From the NCBI RefSeq assembly GCF_017901175.1, contig NZ_CP072793.1, forward strand, positions 2,294,001 through 2,358,000: a stretch of 64,000 nt of DNA, in the 5' to 3' direction. A program made the position numbers and the translations under genes. This DNA is from Thiothrix unzii (GTDB lineage Bacteria; Pseudomonadota; Gammaproteobacteria; Thiotrichales; Thiotrichaceae). Under the pieces are notes generated by a model, which saw only the letters and a program-made list of their open reading frames with translations, was not told the DNA's origin and did not search any database. Positions 46,970-56,739 of this stretch are shown piece after piece (position 1 is the stretch's first letter; each line of letters starts with the position of its first letter).

Positions 46970-48015
46970 TACGGCGACTCCACCTTAATCGCCTGCCCAT
47001 GCTGTACCCGCAAGCGATTTTGGTCAATCAGCAACGTCGTATCGGGTAAATCCACGATCGCCGCCTGCCCTTCCTGCGCTTTGGGCAATGGGTGAAACTT
47101 AGCCGCATCATCCTCACCCAACATAACCCCTAAACTCGTATCGCGGCGCACCAGCCAACTAGCCGGTAATGCCGGTAACGGGCTTTGCCACACCAACCGT
47201 CCGCTTTGCCCTGCGGCTAACGTCGTCGGCTCTTGCAGGCTGAAACGCACTTCTTGGGTGCGGGTATTACCGCTGATTTGCCCCACCACCGCACGACGCT
47301 TCACCGCAAGCGTTACCCCATCGGCAACAAAGCGTAATTGCTTACCCTGCGCCTGCTCCGCGACTTCTTCGGCGGATAACTGCGCACTCAACTCTTGCAC
47401 ATCGTGTTGTAATAGCTGAAACGCGGGGCTGCCCGGTGTTGCTTGTTGCCCCAGTTGCAGGTGACGCTGGGTAATCTGTCCCGCAAACGGCGCGGTAACT
47501 TCACAACGCGACACCGCTAAACTGGCGGTATCTACTTGCGCTTGATTCACTGCCACATCGGCTTGCGCACTGTCAAAATCGGCTTGGGCTTTTTCCAGTT
47601 GCTCGGCGGGTAACAAACCCGTTTTGCGTAATTGCTGATTGCGCTGCCACTGACTTTGGGCAAAGCTCAGACGCGCTTTGGCGGCGGTCATGCTGGCTTT
47701 CGCCTGACTCAAACTGTGGGTGTAATCGCGGCAATCGAGGTTTGCTAAGACCTGCCCTGCTTTGACAGTCGCCCCCACATCCACCAAAAGACGGGTGACT
47801 TTGCCCGCCACTTCCGCGCTTAACGTGCTGTCGTTTAAGCTGACTAAGGTGGCAGGTACACTGCGCTCACTGATTTGCAGTACCTTCGCTAACGGAATTA
47901 ATGTCACCGCTAACGGCTCGCTGTCTAGCGAAGTTGCAGCCCAGACAGGGTTGATTGTGCCTAAAAACAGCCCTGTAAACAGCGCGTACTGGGGTAAACC
48001 AAAGTGTCGCATCAT
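46969..48015 (-). CDS. RND efflux periplasmic adaptor (membrane fusion protein)
   Basis: 348 residues from an ATG at 48015 (MMRHFGLPQYALFTG...). A signal peptide ends near NPVWAA. The barrel-sandwich segment LVDVGATVKAGQVLANLDC and a helical hairpin (SQAKASMTAAKARLSFAQSQ, LEKAQADFDSAQADV) are typical of HlyD-like adaptors, followed by VTAPFAGQITQRHLQLGQQA. It bridges the RND pump to an outer-membrane channel. A longer frame from 48081 is rejected because it would displace the signal peptide. Confidence 0.9.
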   Translation of the reverse strand: MMRHFGLPQYALFTGLFLGTINPVWAATSLDSEPLAVTLIPLAKVLQISERSVPATLVSLNDSTLSAEVAGKVTRLLVDVGATVKAGQVLANLDCRDYTHSLSQAKASMTAAKARLSFAQSQWQRNQQLRKTGLLPAEQLEKAQADFDSAQADVAVNQAQVDTASLAVSRCEVTAPFAGQITQRHLQLGQQATPGSPAFQLLQHDVQELSAQLSAEEVAEQAQGKQLRFVADGVTLAVKRRAVVGQISGNTRTQEVRFSLQEPTTLAAGQSGRLVWQSPLPALPASWLVRRDTSLGVMLGEDDAAKFHPLPKAQEGQAAIVDLPDTTLLIDQNRLRVQHGQAIKVESP

Positions 48016-48121
48016 TTCTATCACTTTCTGATGGTTGCGAAATACAAGAATGAAGGATATATAGGTCATTGTAAAATTCATTAATCAAACCCGTTTCATA
48101 ACACGTACTAGGAGAGGAACT

Positions 48122-48526
48122 ATGCCGCAATTATTTTCTGCTGATTGGATGAACGAACTCAAGGATCTTTGGAACGCAGACCCTGATGTTAAAGACAAGC
48201 TCGCTGCCATTGGGTTCAATTCTGTTATTACCTGCGGCCTGAAAGGCGAAGCTAAGCCGATGGGCGTTTTCATCGTTGAAAACGGCGAATGCGTGCGTGC
48301 TGGCGATTACGCGGATGAGAAACCCGATTGGGATATGCGTGCTGACCGCAAAGACTGGATGAAATGGACTAAAGAACCGATGGGCATGGTTGGCTTAGGC
48401 ACAGCTTACACCTTCGGCAAGCTGAAATTCCTCTCCGGTGACTACGGCGCAATGCTGAAGAACCCTGCAATGGCTGGCCCGTTCGTTAAGTCTTTCGCAC
48501 TGATGGCAAAAATCAACACGCAATAA
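48122..48526 (+). CDS. SCP2 sterol-carrier-like domain protein
   Basis: 134 residues, soluble, no signal peptide. The C-terminal part GKLKFLSGDYGAMLKNPAMAGPF matches the conserved end of the SCP2 lipid-binding fold, and the N-terminal FSADWMNELKDLWNADPDVK is a common start in this group. A lipid or acyl-CoA carrier role is inferred only. GGAGAGG precedes the ATG; it is followed by an unrelated-looking secreted protein on the same strand. Confidence 0.75.
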   Translation: MPQLFSADWMNELKDLWNADPDVKDKLAAIGFNSVITCGLKGEAKPMGVFIVENGECVRAGDYADEKPDWDMRADRKDWMKWTKEPMGMVGLGTAYTFGKLKFLSGDYGAMLKNPAMAGPFVKSFALMAKINTQ

Positions 48527-48604
48527 TCGAATGATAATTCCCCCATCCTCAACCCTCATGACGATGGATGGGCGGAATGTGCAATATAACGCTTAGGAGA
48601 ACTC

Positions 48605-49222
48605 ATGAACTTTATCCGTAACCTTCTTGCCCTGATTGGTTTAGTCGCTATTCTCGGCGGCGCATACGCTTATACCCAGTACGGCGACATGCTGAGCAAA
48701 GCCGGTGAAATGGGCAACGAAATGGCTGCCCTGCAACAACTTGACCCTAAAGCGAAAGATGTTTACACCGATATGTGGAAAAAGCTCAAGGAAAGCGGCA
48801 ATTCAGCAGACGCTTCCGTGGTGAAATATTCACTGGCAGACGGCATTACCCCCGAAGATGCTGAAGAAGCAATGAAATCCGTTGCTAACAAACTCAACAT
48901 CAAAGCGGTCGGCGAACTGCCATTATCAGAACAGGTGAAACTGGAAACCGGACAAGATCAGCGTTTCCTGAAAATCTATCAGTTCTGTAATCCACAGACT
49001 GCCATGAAAATGGTGGATTTCAGTGATGCATTCTCAGCATTCCTCCCTTGCCGGATTTCCATGATTCAAGACAAAGCAGGAAAATATCACCTGTATTCAC
49101 TGAACATGGACATGATGATTTACGGCGGCAAAACCTTGCCACCTGAACTTCATGCAGAAGCCATCAAAGTGCAAGAAATCATGACTGCGATTATGAAAGG
49201 CGGCGCGGAAGGCGACTTCTAA
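48605..49222 (+). CDS. Membrane-anchored or exported protein, unknown
   Basis: 205 residues with an N-terminal hydrophobic helix (FIRNLLALIGLVAILGGAYAY). The rest is soluble and helical: EMAALQQLDPKAKDVYTDMW, then NPQTAMKMVDFSDAFSAFLP, which could be a DUF302-like lipid or small-ligand fold. The second half contains two cysteines (FCNP, PCRIS). No firm family. AGGAGAA precedes the ATG, and it follows the SCP2-like gene in the same direction. Confidence 0.7.
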   Translation: MNFIRNLLALIGLVAILGGAYAYTQYGDMLSKAGEMGNEMAALQQLDPKAKDVYTDMWKKLKESGNSADASVVKYSLADGITPEDAEEAMKSVANKLNIKAVGELPLSEQVKLETGQDQRFLKIYQFCNPQTAMKMVDFSDAFSAFLPCRISMIQDKAGKYHLYSLNMDMMIYGGKTLPPELHAEAIKVQEIMTAIMKGGAEGDF

Positions 49223-49230
49223 ACCCCTTG

Positions 49231-49259
49231 CGTAAAGGCGTACCCGTTACGCCTTTACG
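49231..49259. terminator. Convergent hairpin terminator
   Basis: Perfect 10-base stem CGTAAAGGCG (49231-49240) with 49250-49259. The T-run after it is short, so termination may be modest. It overlaps the stop region of the minus-strand membrane gene. Confidence 0.55.
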
Positions 49260-49665
49260 TTTCGTCGTCGTGTACCCCGAAAATCACGCTAAATGTAATC
49301 AACAGTAACCCCACATACCACAGCCAAAAGCCTAACCCCAAACGCACTACATGCATGGTTCCGGTATCACGGGGAATTTCCTCAAACCAAAATGCCTGCC
49401 CAGCCAGCAAAATACCTGCCACAGCTAAACCCATTGCCCAATTCGGGTGACGTGAAATCAGCAATATACCCAGTAATTCCAATAAGTTGGCATACCACGC
49501 AAACTGAAACACCATAAATCCCATCCACCCTGTCGCCAATACCCAATAGCCCATCACTACGCCATTGGTGGTGTGGAATACCGGCAAAAACAAAGCAATG
49601 ATCCACACCAAACTCCCCAAAAACAGGCCAAGGTGAGGCAAAGGCAACTTCGCGGTCATGAGCAT
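49255..49665 (-). CDS. Small multi-pass membrane protein, unknown
   Basis: 136 residues from the ATG at 49665; a longer frame to 49743 adds a soluble segment of uncertain origin. Four hydrophobic helices (LGLFLGSLVWIIALFL, YWVLATGWMGFMVFQFA, WAMGLAVAGILLAGQAFWF, LGLGFWLWYVGLLLITFSVI). No family recognised. It is divergent from amtB. Confidence 0.65.
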   Translation of the reverse strand: MLMTAKLPLPHLGLFLGSLVWIIALFLPVFHTTNGVVMGYWVLATGWMGFMVFQFAWYANLLELLGILLISRHPNWAMGLAVAGILLAGQAFWFEEIPRDTGTMHVVRLGLGFWLWYVGLLLITFSVIFGVHDDET

Positions 49666-49790
49666 GTGTTGTACCGTTTCCTTAAAAGACGAATCCACAA
49701 GTATAGGAATAGTCTGTCTACCCTGCACAATGCAGCGCAACATTTCTCAGATCAACGGCACAACTCGCAAAATCATTTTGGTGCAAATAA

Positions 49791-49807
49791 AGCACTACAA
49801 TAGTGCA
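49791..49807 (+). promoter_or_regulatory. NtrC-like palindromic site upstream of amtB
   Basis: AGCACTACAATAGTGCA has perfect arms GCACTA and TAGTGC around three bases and the GCAC-N7-GTGC layout of NtrC enhancer sites; from memory it matches 14 of 17 bases of an E. coli glnA site. It lies 168 bases before the amtB ATG. No GG-N10-GC sigma-54 promoter was found between them, so the mode of action is unclear. Confidence 0.45.
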
Positions 49808-49974
49808 TATTCATACCAAAGCACCATAAAAGGGAGTATTTACCCCCATTAAAGCCTATTTCCGCGCAACATCTTCAAAAATCACTAGTTTTGTGCAAAA
49901 TCCACTAGTCAGCACGCGCAAGGTATTTATGATGGAGCATCTTTTTCCGTTTTGGTGTTGTAGAGGTCACTGTT

Positions 49975-51168
49975 ATGGAGCAACTTGTTTCCGCATTAGA
50001 TACCCTGTTTGTGTTAATGGGAGCCGTGATGGTTCTCGCGATGCACGCAGGTTTTGCCTTTTTGGAAGTGGGCACGGTACGCCACAAAAATCAGGTAAAT
50101 GCCTTAGTTAAGATCATTGTCGATTTTGCCGTTTCCACCATTGCTTATTTTTTCATTGGTTACATGATTGCCTATCAAACAGGCTTCTTGAGCAGTGCCA
50201 GCGAACTGGCGGTAAATAACGGTTACGATTTGGTCAAATTCTTCTTTTTACTGACCTTTGCAGCGGCAATTCCGGCGATTATTTCCGGTGGGATTGCGGA
50301 GCGGGCGCGGTTTTACCCGCAACTGCTGGCAACCTTCCTGATTGTGGCGTTCATTTACCCGTTTTACGAAGGCATGATCTGGAACAATTTGTACGGCGTG
50401 CAGGAATGGATTAAAGGGCTGTTTGGCGTTGCATTCCATGACTTTGCCGGTTCGGTAGTGGTTCATGCAATGGGTGGCTGGCTGGCCTTAGGCGCGGTAA
50501 TTATGCTGGGGCATCGGCACGGGCGTTATACCAAGGATGGCAAACCGATGTCGGCGCATCCACCTTCCAGTATTCCGTTTTTAGCCATTGGCGCGTGGAT
50601 TTTAACCGTCGGCTGGTTTGGCTTTAACGTTATGTCAGCACAAAAAGTTGGCGGCTTAAGTGGTTTGGTCGCGATTAACTCGCTAATGGCAATGGTAGGT
50701 GGGATTTTAGCAGCGTTAGTCGCAGGGAAAAATGACCCTGGCTTTGTCCACAACGGCCCGTTGGCGGGTTTGGTGGCGGTGTGCGCGGGTTCTGATTTGA
50801 TGCATCCACTGGGTGCGTTGGTGGTTGGTGCGGTTGCCGGTGGGTTATTCGTGTGGACATTCACCCTCGCGCAAAACAAGTTAAAAATCGACGACGTATT
50901 GGGTGTCTGGCCATTGCACGGTTTGTGCGGTGCGTGGGGTGGCATTGCAGCGGGTATTTTCGGTTTAGAAGCACTCGGTGGGGTCGGTGGTGTCAGCTTC
51001 GGAGCGCAAGTCGTCGGCACACTGATTGGGATTGCAATTGCGACAGCGGGTGGTTTCATCGTTTACGGCATTCTCAAGGCCACGCTGGGTATTCGCTTGA
51101 CTCAAGAGGAAGAATACAACGGTGCGGATTTGAGCATTCACAAAATCAAAGCCAACCCGGATAACTAA
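49975..51168 (+). CDS. amtB: Ammonium transporter
   Basis: 397 residues, eleven membrane helices. The conduction twin histidines lie in FAGSVVVHAMGG and PLHGLCGAWGG, and the Amt signature DFAGSVVVHAMGGWLALG is complete. It moves ammonium into the cell and is usually regulated by GlnK, but no glnK gene is adjacent. No signal peptide is apparent, unlike E. coli AmtB. Followed by a terminator. Confidence 0.95.
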   Translation: MEQLVSALDTLFVLMGAVMVLAMHAGFAFLEVGTVRHKNQVNALVKIIVDFAVSTIAYFFIGYMIAYQTGFLSSASELAVNNGYDLVKFFFLLTFAAAIPAIISGGIAERARFYPQLLATFLIVAFIYPFYEGMIWNNLYGVQEWIKGLFGVAFHDFAGSVVVHAMGGWLALGAVIMLGHRHGRYTKDGKPMSAHPPSSIPFLAIGAWILTVGWFGFNVMSAQKVGGLSGLVAINSLMAMVGGILAALVAGKNDPGFVHNGPLAGLVAVCAGSDLMHPLGALVVGAVAGGLFVWTFTLAQNKLKIDDVLGVWPLHGLCGAWGGIAAGIFGLEALGGVGGVSFGAQVVGTLIGIAIATAGGFIVYGILKATLGIRLTQEEEYNGADLSIHKIKANPDN

Positions 51169-51206
51169 AGGTAATGCGCTTTTTGCGCTACCCTTGATTA
51201 CAATCA

Positions 51207-51237
51207 ACCCCATCGTTCACTACGTTGGGGTTTTTTG
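51207..51237 (+). terminator. Rho-independent terminator of amtB
   Basis: AACCCCA (51207-51213) pairs with TGGGGTT (51227-51233), followed by six T (51232-51237). A weaker GGTA/GCGC hairpin at 51170-51193 precedes it. Confidence 0.8.
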
Positions 51238-51238
51238 T

Positions 51239-51613
51239 TTGGATACACTTTTTATTTGGCTCGGCACAATCTCTGTAGCTACGTTTGTCTTATCACTGCT
51301 GCTATTACCTTGGCTTGTCGCACGCATTCCCAGCAATTATTTTACGCGTCCACGTCATGCGCATCGCTGGCAGGTATTGTTGCAACCACGGGCTATCGTG
51401 CGCAATCTGCTGGGCTTACCGGTGCTATTAGCCGGTATTGCCATGCTGGTATTGCCGGGGCAAGGCTTAGTCACCATGATGATTGGCCTGAGTATTATGA
51501 TGTTCCCCGGCAAGTTTGAGCTGGAAAAATGGGTCGTAACCCGCAACGGCGTGCTGAAAGCGGTGAACTGGATACGTCAACGCTCCCAGCACCCACCCAT
51601 CGACGCACCATAG
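51239..51613 (+). CDS. PGPGW-family transmembrane protein
   Basis: 124 residues if a TTG at 51239 is used; a TTG at 51194 would extend it through the terminator hairpin. Two or three helices with the conserved short motif LVLPGQGLVTMMIGLSIMMFPGK, from which the family takes its name, and a basic C-terminus. Function unknown. The start is uncertain because the amtB terminator covers the normal leader region; a promoter inside the hairpin stretch or read-through from amtB would be needed. Confidence 0.7.
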   Translation: MDTLFIWLGTISVATFVLSLLLLPWLVARIPSNYFTRPRHAHRWQVLLQPRAIVRNLLGLPVLLAGIAMLVLPGQGLVTMMIGLSIMMFPGKFELEKWVVTRNGVLKAVNWIRQRSQHPPIDAP

Positions 51614-51615
51614 GA

Positions 51616-52173
51616 TTAACTGGGACGGTAAAACTTAGGCCAATACTTTTTCACCACCTCACCGTCTTCACGCAACATCTGGCAGGTATCCAAATACGGC
51701 GGTTTTTCTTGCGCCGCACCATCCAAATCGCCGCAATAATCCGAACGAGTGCTCATAATCGTTTGGAAAGCCGTGGTTGCAATAGGGCCGAGTAACTCGG
51801 TCAAATGGGTGCATCCTCTGACCCCACCCATCAGTTCCTTGAGCTTACGATTCCAACCATAACCAATCGACACGCCCACCAAACCCTGAAAGACGGCTGC
51901 CACTTGCGGGCAATCCTTAAACGGCGACCAGTCTGTTACCGCTTCTACAGCGTGAATTTTAAACGCATCGTCCAATGTCAGCCTTACCCACATATCGTGG
52001 AGTGCTTCGTTGGCATTAATGAAACCGCCCCTATCCGTATTTTGGAACGCATACGGTTTAGTGTCGACCATATGGCCTTCAATGTCCCACAGCCCATCTT
52101 CGCGTTTATAACCGTTACAAGTCACCACACGGGTATGCATCGCCTGACGACGCACCGATTGAGATAAAGGCAT
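51616..52173 (-). CDS. DUF2889-domain protein
   Basis: 185 residues, soluble. TRVVTCNGYKREDGLWDIEG, MWVRLTLDDAFKIHAVEAVT and a closing GCTHLTELLGPIATTAFQTI (with Cys and His) match DUF2889. No catalytic role is known. It begins 22 bases after the DUF3683 giant gene, in the same direction, and converges with the PGPGW gene three bases away. Confidence 0.85.
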   Translation of the reverse strand: MPLSQSVRRQAMHTRVVTCNGYKREDGLWDIEGHMVDTKPYAFQNTDRGGFINANEALHDMWVRLTLDDAFKIHAVEAVTDWSPFKDCPQVAAVFQGLVGVSIGYGWNRKLKELMGGVRGCTHLTELLGPIATTAFQTIMSTRSDYCGDLDGAAQEKPPYLDTCQMLREDGEVVKKYWPKFYRPS

Positions 52174-52194
52174 CAGTCCCCCTAAAGGCAGTAA

Positions 52195-55100
52195 TTATAA
52201 CAACACTTTCTCAATCCCACCGTGGGTTGCGGTATCAATAAAGTTTTTCTGCCAATCCTTACCCATCAGGTGATTCGCCATTTCCACCACGATGTAGTCG
52301 GTTTCCATGCCAGTATCATCAGCGTAACGCGATAAACCTTGCTGGCAAGCAGGGCACGAAGTCAGGATTTTCACCTTGCCCGGTTGCGCCATATCGCTGC
52401 CGGTTAACTCTTTGACTCCGGCTTTAAGGCTTTCGGTTTTACGGAAACGTAATTGGCTGGCTATATCCGGGCGACTTACCGCAAAAGTTCCCGCTTCCCC
52501 GCAGCAACGCTCACTCAGTACCACCTCGGAACCGGTCAACGCCTGTGTCACTTTCAACGGGTTCAGTTGCTTCATGGGGGAATGGCAAGGATCGTGGTAA
52601 ACGTATTGGATACCGCTCACGCCGTCCATTTTCACGCCTTTTTCCAGCAAATACTCATGAATATCCAGCAAGCGGCAACCGGGGAAAATCTTACCAAACT
52701 CGTATTTCAGTAACTGATCCATGCACGTGCCGCACGACACAATCACGGTTTTAATATCGAGGTAACTTAACGCATTGGCAACGCGATGGAATAACACGCG
52801 GTTATCCGTGGAAATTTGCGTGCCTTTTTTCAAATCCCCGCCTGCATTTTGCGGGTAGCCGCAGCACAAATACCCCGGTGGCAATACCGTAGTCGCGCCG
52901 GTTTGGTACAACATCGCCAACGTAGCTAAACCCACTTGGCTAAATAAACGTTCCGAACCACACCCTGGGAAATAAAACACCGCATCACCGCGTGTATCGC
53001 CGGACAAGGTGGGGTTACGGATAATCGGAACCACACTGCTGTCTTCCAAACCCAACATCGCGCGGGTCGTTTTCGCCGGAATTCCGTTCGGCAACGGCTT
53101 TTTAATGAACTGAATCACCTGCTCTTTCAGCGGTGGTTTGCCTAAAGTTGAAGCGGGGCGTTTATTATCACCCAAAATCCCGGCTTTTTTCGCCAACTTA
53201 TGCGCCCAACGTTGCGCAGTAAACCCGAATTGAATCATCCCCATCCGCATGATTTTAATGGTATCCGGGTCTTTCATATTGAGAAACTGCATGGATGCCC
53301 ACGTCACCGGACTGGTCTTTTTCTTACCGCGCTCCAGCAAAATACTGCGCATCCGCATTGAGACATTGCCGAAATCAATATTGACCGGGCACGGGTTAAA
53401 GCATTTATGGCAAACCGTGCAATGATCCGCGACATCATTCATTTCATCGAAATGGCGAATCGAAACGCCCCGGCGGGTTTGTTCTTCGTACAAAAACGCC
53501 TCAATCATTAACCCTGTTGCCAAAATCTTATTACGCGGCGAATACAATAAGTTAGCGCGAGGAATATGGGTATTGCACACCGGCTTACACTTACCGCAGC
53601 GCAAACAGTCCTTAATATCGGTGTTTAACGCCCCCAGCTCATTGTGTTCCAGCAACAAAGCTTCGCGTTCCACCAAGCGCAATGATGGAGTGTAAGCGTG
53701 CTGCAAACCCGAACCTGGCATCAATTTACCCTTATTGAAATGCCCTTGCGGGTCAATCTCGTGCTTGTAAGTGGCAAATTCGTCGATTTCACGCGCATCA
53801 AGGTAGCGGTATTTGGTTAAACCAATCCCGTGTTCGCCGGAAATCACCCCATCCAAGGCGCGTGCCAACACCATAATCTGATCCACTACGCGCTCGGCTT
53901 CGTGCAGCATCTCGTAATCGTTGGAATTCACCGGAATATTGGTATGCACATTGCCGTCACCTGCGTGCATGTGCAAAGCCACGAATAAACGCCCGGAACG
54001 AATGCGCCGATGGATACCTTCCAAAGACTGCAACAATGGCTCCAGTTCACGCCCCACGAAAATATCCTGTAACGGGCGTACCACTTCCGTTCGGTAAGAA
54101 ATCCGCAAATCACGCCGCAACAACAAATCAATCACCCGATCTTGCGGGCGTTGTGCTGCCAGTGCGGTAGCGTCCAACAAATCAGCATGATCAGCAGCAG
54201 GCGCGTCAAAATTGGCTAAAATCTGTTCCCAACGCGCTTTGCGTTGCTGTAAATAATCGACCGCGTGCGCTAATTTATTCGCCCAAATGGAACTGCGTTC
54301 GGCACTCGCCTCATAATCTGATACTGCACGCAACTCCGGCAATTCACCCGCCAAATACGCCAGCAAACCATCAATCATGCGCACCTTGTTTTGCATTGAC
54401 TGACGAATATTGATGGTTTCAATGCCCTCGGTATAAGCCGCTAAATTCCGCAACGGAATTACCACGTCTTCATTCACTTTAAAAGCATTGGTATGCGCCG
54501 CAATCGCCGCCGTGCGCGAACGATCCGCCCAAAACTGCCGCTGGGCTTCCGGGCTAATCGCGGTAAAACCTTCCGCATTCCGCGCATTCGCCAAGCGCAC
54601 CACTTCCGCAGCAGCACTGGCGACAGCCGCTTCATCATCGCTGACAATATCCGCAATCAACACCATTTTCGGCAAACAACCGCGCGCGCCTTTCGGGGTG
54701 TATTTCACCGCTTTGACGTAACGCTCATCCAAATGCTCCAGACCCGACAGCAATACATCATCACGCCCGTCCAGATAGTCCTTGATTTCAACGATAGCAG
54801 GGACAGCTTCATGCAAATCCGTGCCGTAAAACTCCAGACAAACGGTACGAATTTGTTCCGGCATCCGGTGCAAAATGAATTCCCCAGAGGTAATCAGGCC
54901 GTCACAACCTTCTTTTTGCACCCCCGGCAAACCACCCAAAAACTTATTGGTAACGTCTTTGCCCAAACCCTCCTTGCGGAAATAACGCCCCTCAAAATCG
55001 AGGGTCTGCGCCTCACCTTTGCGGGTTTTGCCATCGGCGTGGAAGCGTTGCACCGAAAATTGCACCTGAGCCTGATCGTGAATTTTGCCCAAGTTATGGT

Positions 55101-56049
55101 TTAAGCGCGTCACTTCCAGCCAATCTGCATCAGGCGTAACCATGCGCCATGACAGCAAGTTGTCGAGGGTTGTCCCCCACAGTACGGCTTTTTTACCGCC
55201 TGCATTCATCGCGATATTGCCGCCAATGGTTGAGGCATCCTGCGAAGTCGGGTCAACCGCAAACACCAAACCGTGCTTCCCCGCCAAATCTGATACCCGG
55301 CGCGTCACCAAACCTGCGCCTGTGCGCACCACCGGCACGGTTTTATCCACACCCGGTAAGTCATTGCGGTATTGCACTTCGCTAAGGAATTCGAGCTTTT
55401 CAGTGTTAATCACCGCGCTCATCGAATCCAACGGCACTGCCCCGCCGGTATAACCCGTACCGCCCCCACGCGGAATCACGGTCAAACCCAGTTCAATACA
55501 CGCCCCTACCAGCTCCGCCATTTCCTCTTCGGTATCCGGCGTTAACACCACAAAGGGTAATTCCACCCGCCAGTCCGTCGCGTCGGTGACGTGAGATACC
55601 CGCGCCAAACCATCAAACTGAATATTGTCTTTGCGGGTAATTTTATGCAGACGCTTGCGGGTTTTTTCACGCAAATCGTATTCAGCCCGGAAACTGTCCG
55701 CAAAACGCGCCAACGCCGCCCGCGCCAATTGCACCATTTCCAGAGTCAAGGCATTGCCCTTGGAACGCTCTTCAATGGTTGCCACGCGCCCGTTGAGGGT
55801 ATCCAGTAACGATTGGCGACGTTGACGATTTTCCAGCAAATCATCGTGGATATAAGGATTACGCTGCACAATCCACATATCCCCTAAGATTTCCAGCAAC
55901 ATGTGCGAGGAAATACCGGTTTCACGCTTCACGCGCAGTGCTTGCAAGATTTCCCACGCGCGATCACCTAGCAGGCGTTGCACGATTTCTTTATCAGAAA
56001 ACGACGTATAGTTGTAAGGGATTTCCCGAATCGGGTGCATGGCTGTCAT
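52195..56049 (-). CDS. DUF3683-domain FAD/Fe-S oxidoreductase (FAD-linked oxidase fused to CCG domains)
   Basis: 1284 residues from the ATG at 56049 ([19 protein letters not shown]); a longer frame to 56172 adds a low-complexity start. Order: DUF3683 helix region (1-120); an FAD-binding domain of the glycolate/D-lactate oxidase type ([34 protein letters not shown]); FAD-linked oxidase C-terminal domain ([19 protein letters not shown]); a 4Fe-4S region ([24 protein letters not shown]); and GlpC-like CCG domains ([20 protein letters not shown]). It probably oxidises a hydroxy acid and passes electrons to the quinone pool. Confidence 0.9.
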   Translation of the reverse strand: MTAMHPIREIPYNYTSFSDKEIVQRLLGDRAWEILQALRVKRETGISSHMLLEILGDMWIVQRNPYIHDDLLENRQRRQSLLDTLNGRVATIEERSKGNALTLEMVQLARAALARFADSFRAEYDLREKTRKRLHKITRKDNIQFDGLARVSHVTDATDWRVELPFVVLTPDTEEEMAELVGACIELGLTVIPRGGGTGYTGGAVPLDSMSAVINTEKLEFLSEVQYRNDLPGVDKTVPVVRTGAGLVTRRVSDLAGKHGLVFAVDPTSQDASTIGGNIAMNAGGKKAVLWGTTLDNLLSWRMVTPDADWLEVTRLNHNLGKIHDQAQVQFSVQRFHADGKTRKGEAQTLDFEGRYFRKEGLGKDVTNKFLGGLPGVQKEGCDGLITSGEFILHRMPEQIRTVCLEFYGTDLHEAVPAIVEIKDYLDGRDDVLLSGLEHLDERYVKAVKYTPKGARGCLPKMVLIADIVSDDEAAVASAAAEVVRLANARNAEGFTAISPEAQRQFWADRSRTAAIAAHTNAFKVNEDVVIPLRNLAAYTEGIETINIRQSMQNKVRMIDGLLAYLAGELPELRAVSDYEASAERSSIWANKLAHAVDYLQQRKARWEQILANFDAPAADHADLLDATALAAQRPQDRVIDLLLRRDLRISYRTEVVRPLQDIFVGRELEPLLQSLEGIHRRIRSGRLFVALHMHAGDGNVHTNIPVNSNDYEMLHEAERVVDQIMVLARALDGVISGEHGIGLTKYRYLDAREIDEFATYKHEIDPQGHFNKGKLMPGSGLQHAYTPSLRLVEREALLLEHNELGALNTDIKDCLRCGKCKPVCNTHIPRANLLYSPRNKILATGLMIEAFLYEEQTRRGVSIRHFDEMNDVADHCTVCHKCFNPCPVNIDFGNVSMRMRSILLERGKKKTSPVTWASMQFLNMKDPDTIKIMRMGMIQFGFTAQRWAHKLAKKAGILGDNKRPASTLGKPPLKEQVIQFIKKPLPNGIPAKTTRAMLGLEDSSVVPIIRNPTLSGDTRGDAVFYFPGCGSERLFSQVGLATLAMLYQTGATTVLPPGYLCCGYPQNAGGDLKKGTQISTDNRVLFHRVANALSYLDIKTVIVSCGTCMDQLLKYEFGKIFPGCRLLDIHEYLLEKGVKMDGVSGIQYVYHDPCHSPMKQLNPLKVTQALTGSEVVLSERCCGEAGTFAVSRPDIASQLRFRKTESLKAGVKELTGSDMAQPGKVKILTSCPACQQGLSRYADDTGMETDYIVVEMANHLMGKDWQKNFIDTATHGGIEKVLL

Positions 56050-56197
56050 GACGGTATGAATGCTCTTGTGCAAAGATGCGTAGTGTAACGCGGCGCAGCA
56101 TTGAAAAAAACCGTAGGAACGCAAGTGCTTAGGACAGAAGGCCAGCATGAGCAAGATTGACCACACTGGCAAGCGATAATTTAAGGCGGATATTTAC

Positions 56198-56491
56198 TCA
56201 ATCACACAAACAGGTTTGCTTGCCGACACAAGGTAAATTGCCAATATGGGCGGTAATCACATTCGCGGTATTGCGCAAACGCCGCGCACCGTAAGCATCC
56301 CCGTAGCTCTCACGATCGCGTGCCATCTGGCGCAACCGCTGGACTTTACCTGTCAATTCATTCTTGATCTGGTCACATGGTGTGTAACTAGTACCTTGGT
56401 AGGCACTTGCATTCGCAGTTGAACTCAGCATCATACCTATCGACATAACTGTCGAACTTGCCGCATAAAATAATCTTTTGGACATTTTCAT
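56198..56491 (-). CDS. Small secreted Cys-containing protein
   Basis: 97 residues with a signal peptide (SSTVMSIGMMLSSTANA). Five cysteines near the C-terminus and centre (TPCDQIKNEL, NLPCVGKQTCLCD) suggest disulfides in the periplasm. A basic helical middle (KVQRLRQMARDRESYGDAYG) could bind an acidic partner. AAAAAGGAG precedes the ATG. No family recognised; 248 bases separate it from clpB and hold no other ORF I can support. Confidence 0.68.
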   Translation of the reverse strand: MKMSKRLFYAASSTVMSIGMMLSSTANASAYQGTSYTPCDQIKNELTGKVQRLRQMARDRESYGDAYGARRLRNTANVITAHIGNLPCVGKQTCLCD

Positions 56492-56739
56492 TATTTAAAC
56501 TCCTTTTTAAATAATCCACGAAAGGTGTTCATTTACAATTTTCAGTTTAGGCAGGAACACCCGTTTTCGTGGGAATGCCAGACGAATGGTGTGTTTTTCA
56601 CGCCCACTAACCATTTGCTACCGATTTACTGACCTACATCAAACTTATCCACAGCCCCACCTTGAATTCCCTCACTTCCCACCCAAGATTTGTCCCATCC
56701 GACGCACTCGCGTCCAACCCAAATCAATAGGTAGCCCAC

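Noticed and set aside
49808-49974. A sigma-54 promoter for amtB.
   Set aside because: No GG-N10-GC element with TGGCA/TTGC character could be found in either direction.
56641-56705. A sigma-32 heat-shock promoter before clpB.
   Set aside because: CTTGAA and CCCA-type elements occur, but the spacings (about 10 or 26 bases) do not fit the expected 13-17.
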